Of a stretch of DNA of 64,000 nucleotides, positions 58,896-64,000 are shown piece after piece. A program made the position numbers and the translations under genes. Within the stretch, counting starts at the first letter, position 1, and every line of letters begins with the position of its first letter. The notes beneath the pieces are model-generated. The model ran no database searches. It worked only from the letters and a program-made list of their open reading frames with translations, and was not told the DNA's origin. The stretch covers positions 186,001 to 250,000 of the forward strand of contig QWDQ01000004.1 in NCBI GenBank assembly GCA_003868215.1. Direction: 5' to 3'. This DNA is from Pseudophaeomoniella oleicola (Eukaryota > Ascomycota > Eurotiomycetes > Phaeomoniellales > Phaeomoniellaceae).

Positions 58896-61625
58896 ATGGA
58901 TCCATCTGGAGACACCCAGATGTCCAATTTGGATGTACCGGGCCCGTCGAGTCTCATGCGACGCATAAACGGGTCGCTTCGACCGCCACTCTCACTGGGA
59001 ACAACGCCACTAGAGTCAACTCCAGAAGTGGCAAGCGAAACCCCGGCCCTCATCACGCAGACAGAAGAAGAAGAAGAGGAATACGAGGATTCCTTAAATG
59101 GTGTTGATGACAGTTCCACTTCAGTAAAGGAGGATAGGCCCCCACGGCTTTTACCTCGCGCTTATTTGGCCACGGGACTCTGCTATGATGACCGTATGCG
59201 GTATCATGCAGAAATTGCTGCTACCTCAGATTTCCATCCTGAAGATCCTAGGCGGATCTATTACATCTACAAAGAGTTGTGTCAAGCTGGTTTAGTCGAT
59301 GACCCCATGGCCGAAAAGCCTTTGGTGGCCAATCCACTACAACGAATTAGTGCGAGGTTCGCTACGAAAGAGGAAGTCTGCTCAGTTCACGATGAAGAGC
59401 ATTTTAATTTCATCGAAAGCACCCAATACAAGGATGATGATGACCTTCTGGAACTTGAAGCCACGATGGATTCTCTCTATTTCAATCGTCTGTCATTTGA
59501 ATGCGCGCTACTATCCTGTGGTGGTGCTATCGAAACGGTCAAAGCTGTCCTCAGAAGGGATGTCAAAAACGCTATAGCAATCATCCGACCTCCTGGGCAT
59601 CATGCGGAGGTAGAGAAGCCTGGCGGTTTCTGTTTGTTCAACAATGTCTCAGTAGCCTCTCACGTGTGTAGAGACCAATTTCCGGAATGTCGCAAAATAC
59701 TCATCTTAGATTGGGACGTTCATCATGGTAACGGTATCCAAAAGGCATTCTATGATGATCCTAACATCCTTTATATATCTATACACGTCTACCAAGATGG
59801 GAGATTCTATCCAGGTGGGCCAGAAGGGGATATGAACTACTGTGGTACAGGAGCAGGCATTGGCAAGAACGTCAATATCCCATGGCCAACCAAGGGCATG
59901 GGAGACGGCGATTACATGTTTGCCTTCCAGTCCATCGTCATGCCAATAGCCATGGAATTCAGCCCGGATTTGGTAATCATCTCAGCGGGTTTCGACGCGG
60001 CGGCAGGAGATGAACTCGGAGGCTGCTTCGTATCGCCTCCATGCTACGCACATATGACGCATATGCTGATGACACTTGCCGAGGGCAGGGTAGTAGTGTG
60101 TCTAGAGGGTGGCTACAACTTCCGAGCAATCTCCAAATCTGCTCTAGCAGTAACGCGGACTTTAATGGGTGAGCCACCTGATAGGCTGCCTCCGACAGCA
60201 GCAACGGATTCTGCTATCAAAACAGTGCGAAATGTCGGACGGACGCAGTCGAGATACTGGCGATGTATGTTCCCTCAGGAGCCTATAAACGGACAAGTGC
60301 AAGGCGAAAGGTTGCATGATGTTGTACGAGTCTACCAGGCACAACACTATTGGGATAGGTACCGCATGAATCGCCTCTTTGTTTTCCGACAGGAGCTATC
60401 TCCGTCTTTCAAGGATCAGGTATTGGCTACGCCAAATTACGACGATAAGAAGAACCTTCTTGTCATTTTCCACGATCCTCCTGATGTGATAGGAGTCCCA
60501 AATGCGACGAACGGAAAGCTGGAAACTCACAACACATGGTTGGTACGTTTGCCTTGAATTACGCTGCTGGTTACTCGTACTGACTCTTGATGTGCGAAGA
60601 CTGATGGGACCCAGGGGATCATTGAATGGGCCATCGACCACGGCTTTGGTGTCATCGATGTTAACATCCCTCCCTATATCACCGAAGAGGCCTCCTCACG
60701 GAATGTAGAGGAGGCCGATGTTGACAAACGCAAATCTATGACGGAAAAGGTTGCATTTTACATCTGGGAGAATTATATTGAGTATGGGCCGTTCTCAGTG
60801 CGCTGATGAGTTCCGTCAGAACTGACAATCCATAGGGTGAACGACCTTGACCATGTGTTCCTCATGGGGATTGGCAACGCTTTCTATGGAATTTCTCGCC
60901 TTCTAACTCAAAAAGGTATCATTTTTCAATCACCCCATGAGGTTTTCTCTCACTAACAATCAATCCTTCGTCAAGATGGTCTTTATCAGAATATCAGCGG
61001 TATACTTTCGTTCGTTGCCGATAATCCGTTACTCCCTGTCAAGAATTCGGATAATCCCTGGCTCCAGAAGTGGTATTGGGATAACAGTCTTGTTTTCATT
61101 GCTCCGTCGCATCAAGCCTGGACAACGACTTCGGAAAGGAAGGTTAGTAAGCGATACGGCAAGATGATCAAGAGTAGTCGAGATCGTTTACCGGAAATGC
61201 TCGGCGTCCATCGACGAGAAGTCTACGAATTTTTGGCCGACAGAGCAGAGCTGGAAATAAGTGAAGAAGAAAGTGACGAATTGATGAAGGGTGAAGAGAC
61301 GGAGGAAGAAGTCGTTGAGGATACAGGAGAAAAAGAGATCAAAAAGGAACAACCGGAAAACGGGTCATCAGTATCTGACAGTCTGAAAGCACATGTCTCT
61401 TCCGCCTCCTCTGCTATTCCTGCAAGCCTTTCATCAACCACCACCACAACACCCCCGGTCAGCACAGCCGCACCGGTGTCAATCAACGTTCCACAACAGA
61501 TCGGCAGAGGGCCAATCCCCAACCAAGACGTCGTCGAAGCACCTCTAAGTGGTGGAATAGCCGGAGCCAGTAGACGTGGGGGTCCCAACGGTAATCTTCT
61601 ATCCGAAGACACTCCCATGGGGTAG
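58896..61625 (+). CDS. HDA1: Class II histone deacetylase Hda1
   Basis: Exons 58896-60542, 60600-60781, 60836-60915 and 60976-61625 (introns 57, 54 and 60 bp) give 852 aa. An acidic disordered N-terminus (1 to about 85) precedes the deacetylase domain. Catalytic and metal-binding parts are RPPGHHAEVE (His235/His236), LDWDVHHGNG (Asp274, His276), SAGFDAAAGD and LEGGYN. After about residue 480 comes an Arb2-type domain (LLVIFHDPP, AIDHGFGVIDVNIPPYI, LDHVFLMGIGNAFYG, NSLVFIAPSHQAW), typical of fungal Hda1. The C-terminal 130 residues are Glu-rich, then Ser/Thr/Pro-rich. It deacetylates histone tails in a repressor complex. Splice sites were fixed by conserved Arb2 sequence. Confidence 0.95.
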
Positions 61626-62379
61626 CTAGGTAGCTATGTAGGTAGCGAGCTAGCTAGAGCTCCCCGCCAATCGTATATCAAAAAAGGGATCCTTCCTTCC
61701 TCTCTCACAACTCCAAGCAAGAAGGGAAAGAGCAGAGACCCAGAAGATGTCTAGAACAAGCTATGGCAAAAAGGCAAGAGAAACAGAGACGGACCGGACC
61801 GGACCGGGTGACGATACTAATATTGCTCCGAGCAATCTACTTGTTATTTACTACTTAGCCTCGAATGATAATCTGTAAAGAAAAAAAAGAAGAGAGGAGT
61901 AGATCACAGCACACACACACGCATACACTACGGGCATGTTGTCCATTAATTATCTCCTTACTCGTAACTACACTTGACAAGAAGACGTCACAGCAGCCGG
62001 GCCCTCGCGGAGCCAGCTGGCTCTCAGCGGAAAATATTCCGACACCAACTACGTACGTATTTGTAAATCAATAATAATATACCTACCTACCCATACATAC
62101 TTCCCACCCCAAGTGGACATAACAATCGTCCAACGTCTGTTGTATTCTCCGGGAAAAGAGCCACGCGTTTTCATGGAGGAGGGGTATTACTGTATTGAAG
62201 TAAACGTTGTGTGTGTGTGTGACGTATCGATTCTCGAACGGAATTACTGTACACTTGACAGCGTGATAATTGAGCGGCCGATATAAATAACTCCCCACCA
62301 AGGGCCTAGTAGGAGAGAAACAGCAGTTTGATTCGGTGGGTCACTGGTGAAATATTTAGCAAAGGGGGAAAATATCAAT
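61626..62379. other. Intergenic region, no gene seen
   Basis: Begins with TAGCTAGGTAGCTATGTAGG just after the HDA1 stop (61623-61645), then a (CGGAC)n patch (61793-61805), a CA-rich tract (61908-61920), a CCTACCTACCCATACAT tract (about 62082-62098) and a (GT)n run (62210-62221). No gene is supported. Confidence 0.55.
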
Positions 62380-64000
62380 ATGGAGGGTTCAGGAAGCGAA
62401 AAAAGTATGAAACATCGAGATGTTGTTTCGAATTTCCTGTTCAAGACGGGGAAGAAGAAAGCGGAAGAAGGAGAAGTAGCGCTGGTTGCGCTGTTTAAGA
62501 GGAGTGAACATCCGAATATACACACGTACCGGTAGGTAATTGGAAAACCCGCCAAGAAGCTTGGTTTTTGTGAGGAAAGCTTTCTGACGATAGGGCCATG
62601 AACAGGGGCAAACTCGCACCGATATCCGGTAGCATTGATCAGTCGGATGCAAACGCCTTGGCAGCCGCAATTCGAGAGCTCCGAGAAGAGACGAAACTTG
62701 TGGCAGATAAGGATATCTCCCTCGAGTTCTCTGGCAAACCCTTCTCTTTCGTTGATGAAGGTGCCGGGAGATCCTGGACGGTGCACGCGTTTGGTTGGAC
62801 GTTTCTCAGACCTGATGCGGAATCTTCGATCGAGATCGACTGGGAGCATTCTGGTTGGGAGTGGGTGCTACCGGAGCAGGTCCTATCGGGGGAACTCAAG
62901 GATAAATGCGTCCCAAACCTCGACAAAAGCTTGAGAAGGGTGTATTTCGGGCCACATGGTCTGTTCCCTGGCGACCATCCTTGGATCACGAGGGAAAATG
63001 CAGCGGGTAAGACATTCATGGCCGGTTTGGATAAGCTCAAAACAGATCATGAGAATGGTGCTCGCGTGCTCGCTACCGAAGCAGTGAAGTGTCTCGAACA
63101 GATCGCCAAGGACTTCCAAGCGTCGGCCTCGAGCAGACAGGAAGAGCAAAGCAAAGACCAGGAATGGTGGATATGTCTTCGCATGGCTGCATGGCATCTC
63201 ATATACAGTGGTCGACCGAGTATGAACGCAGCAATAAGTTCTGCTATCATTCAGGCGCTGCAGAATATCATTCCGCTCATTAAACCCGATGGATCTGTTG
63301 ACTTTCAAGCCGTTGTCGACGAACTTTCAACATCCGTATCTCAGCGGTCCGAATCTTCTTCCAAAATAGCGAAGGCATTCGAATCCTATGTCTCTTCGAT
63401 ACTACCCGAACCTTCCTCGGACTGCAAAGAATCCAACGATCTCGCGCAGCTGAGCATTCTTACCCTCTCTTCTTCCTCGACAATCCGCGCCTCTCTCCTT
63501 CATATCCTCACCTCACTCCCTTATCTCGATATACATCTCAACATCCTCGAATCTCGCCCTCTCTGCGAAGGCGCATCGCTCGCTGCCAACTTGATCCAAG
63601 CTCTCCAAACCATGGAATCTAATGATTCTTCCTTACCTTCTCCTCTTCACCGTCTTCACATAACACTCGCCCCTGATACTCACCTCACCCACCTCGTGCA
63701 GCAAGAGGCCAGACATAGAAGGCCCAAGCTCTTGCTCCTCGGCGCCGACCGAATCACCTCCACAGGCCACATCATCAACAAGATGGGCTCCTTGTCCGCC
63801 GCAATCGTAGCCAGGGCCCTATCTCCAGGGACCCAAATCATTGTCGTAAGCGAGGCAGACAAGATCGCAAAACCTTCATCGCCACCATCCACCACAAAAG
63901 AACAAAACCCTTCCGATGAAGAATCTCTCCACTCCCTCCGCTCCCACACCTCCGAAACCAACTCCCCCTCCGAAGTCACCACCGCATACCCCTCATCCAT
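62380..64000 (+). CDS. NUDIX-eIF2B-like fusion protein (3' end outside window)
   Basis: Exons 62380-62531 and 62606 to beyond 64000 (74-bp intron) give at least 515 aa, open at the right edge. The first 190 residues are NUDIX-like: VVSNFLFKTG, EVALVALFKRSEHPNIHTYR|GKLAPISG and AAAIRELREETKLV, followed by FGWTFLRP and WEWVLPEQ. From about residue 210 the protein matches the initiation factor 2B alpha/beta/delta fold: WICLRMAAWHLIYSGRPSMN, then LLLLGADRITSTGHIINKMG and ALSPGTQIIVVSEADKI. The Nudix box is degenerate: Lys replaces the last Gly and the first Gly/Glu are out of register. The eIF2B-like half could be regulatory or related to sugar-phosphate isomerases. The fusion seems typical of filamentous fungi; its role is not known to me. 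Confidence 0.82.

Overview
This 64-kb window looks like nuclear chromosomal DNA of a filamentous ascomycete (Pezizomycotina). Genes are single units about 0.3-2 kb apart. Most are cut by 45-80 bp introns with GT...AG ends and CTRAY-like branch points. The families are typical of the group: an asco-laccase ending in DSGI, a copper-only GPI-anchored superoxide dismutase, a GH1 beta-glucosidase, DUF3638, DUF3669, two DUF1275 proteins, and a WD40 inositol 5-phosphatase. The class cannot be told from sequence alone. Exon models were built by hand from reading frame, splice consensus and family similarity; no search was run.

Layout. 1-9.2 kb: 3' end of a DUF3638 giant protein, the Cu-only SOD, a 2.2-kb repeat-rich gap, a hexose-type MFS transporter and a DUF1275 membrane protein. 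10-16.4 kb: a stand-alone cytochrome b561, a six-exon secreted GH1 enzyme and a four-TM membrane protein. 17.7-30.5 kb: an SDR, a DUF3669 protein, a secreted ricin-B-like protein, dephospho-CoA kinase, a disordered unknown, exosome cofactor Mpp6, a second DUF1275 protein, a YjbQ/UPF0047 protein and complex I NDUFS6. 31-47.2 kb: an M61-like metallopeptidase, the laccase, proteasome alpha4 (PRE6, with a 7-nt microexon), a CHY zinc-finger protein, the WD40/5-phosphatase, a GFA-domain protein and cleavage factor CFIm25. 47-50.5 kb: a gene-poor stretch with one possible small Cys-rich gene. 50.5-64 kb: insulysin-type M16 peptidase, Pho88, GAPDH, class II histone deacetylase Hda1, and the start of a NUDIX-eIF2B-like fusion running off the right edge.

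Most genes are housekeeping genes with no evident joint pathway (proteasome, complex I, CoA synthesis, RNA 3'-end processing and decay, glycolysis, chromatin, ER targeting). A scattered set fits secreted or plant-polymer biology (sugar transporter, GH1, laccase, SOD, ricin-B-like protein), but spacing and intervening housekeeping genes argue against a co-regulated cluster. I recognised no transposon, retroelement, tRNA, rRNA or CRISPR array. Simple repeats built on TAGG/CCTA are common between genes. I see no convincing new multi-gene system. The best leads are a thrice-repeated TCTACTCCG element upstream of the GH1 gene, a long foldback repeat at 4.13-4.21 kb, the DPRxLGFS repeats of the 5-phosphatase, the Ser/Thr linker of the laccase, and the NUDIX-eIF2B fusion.
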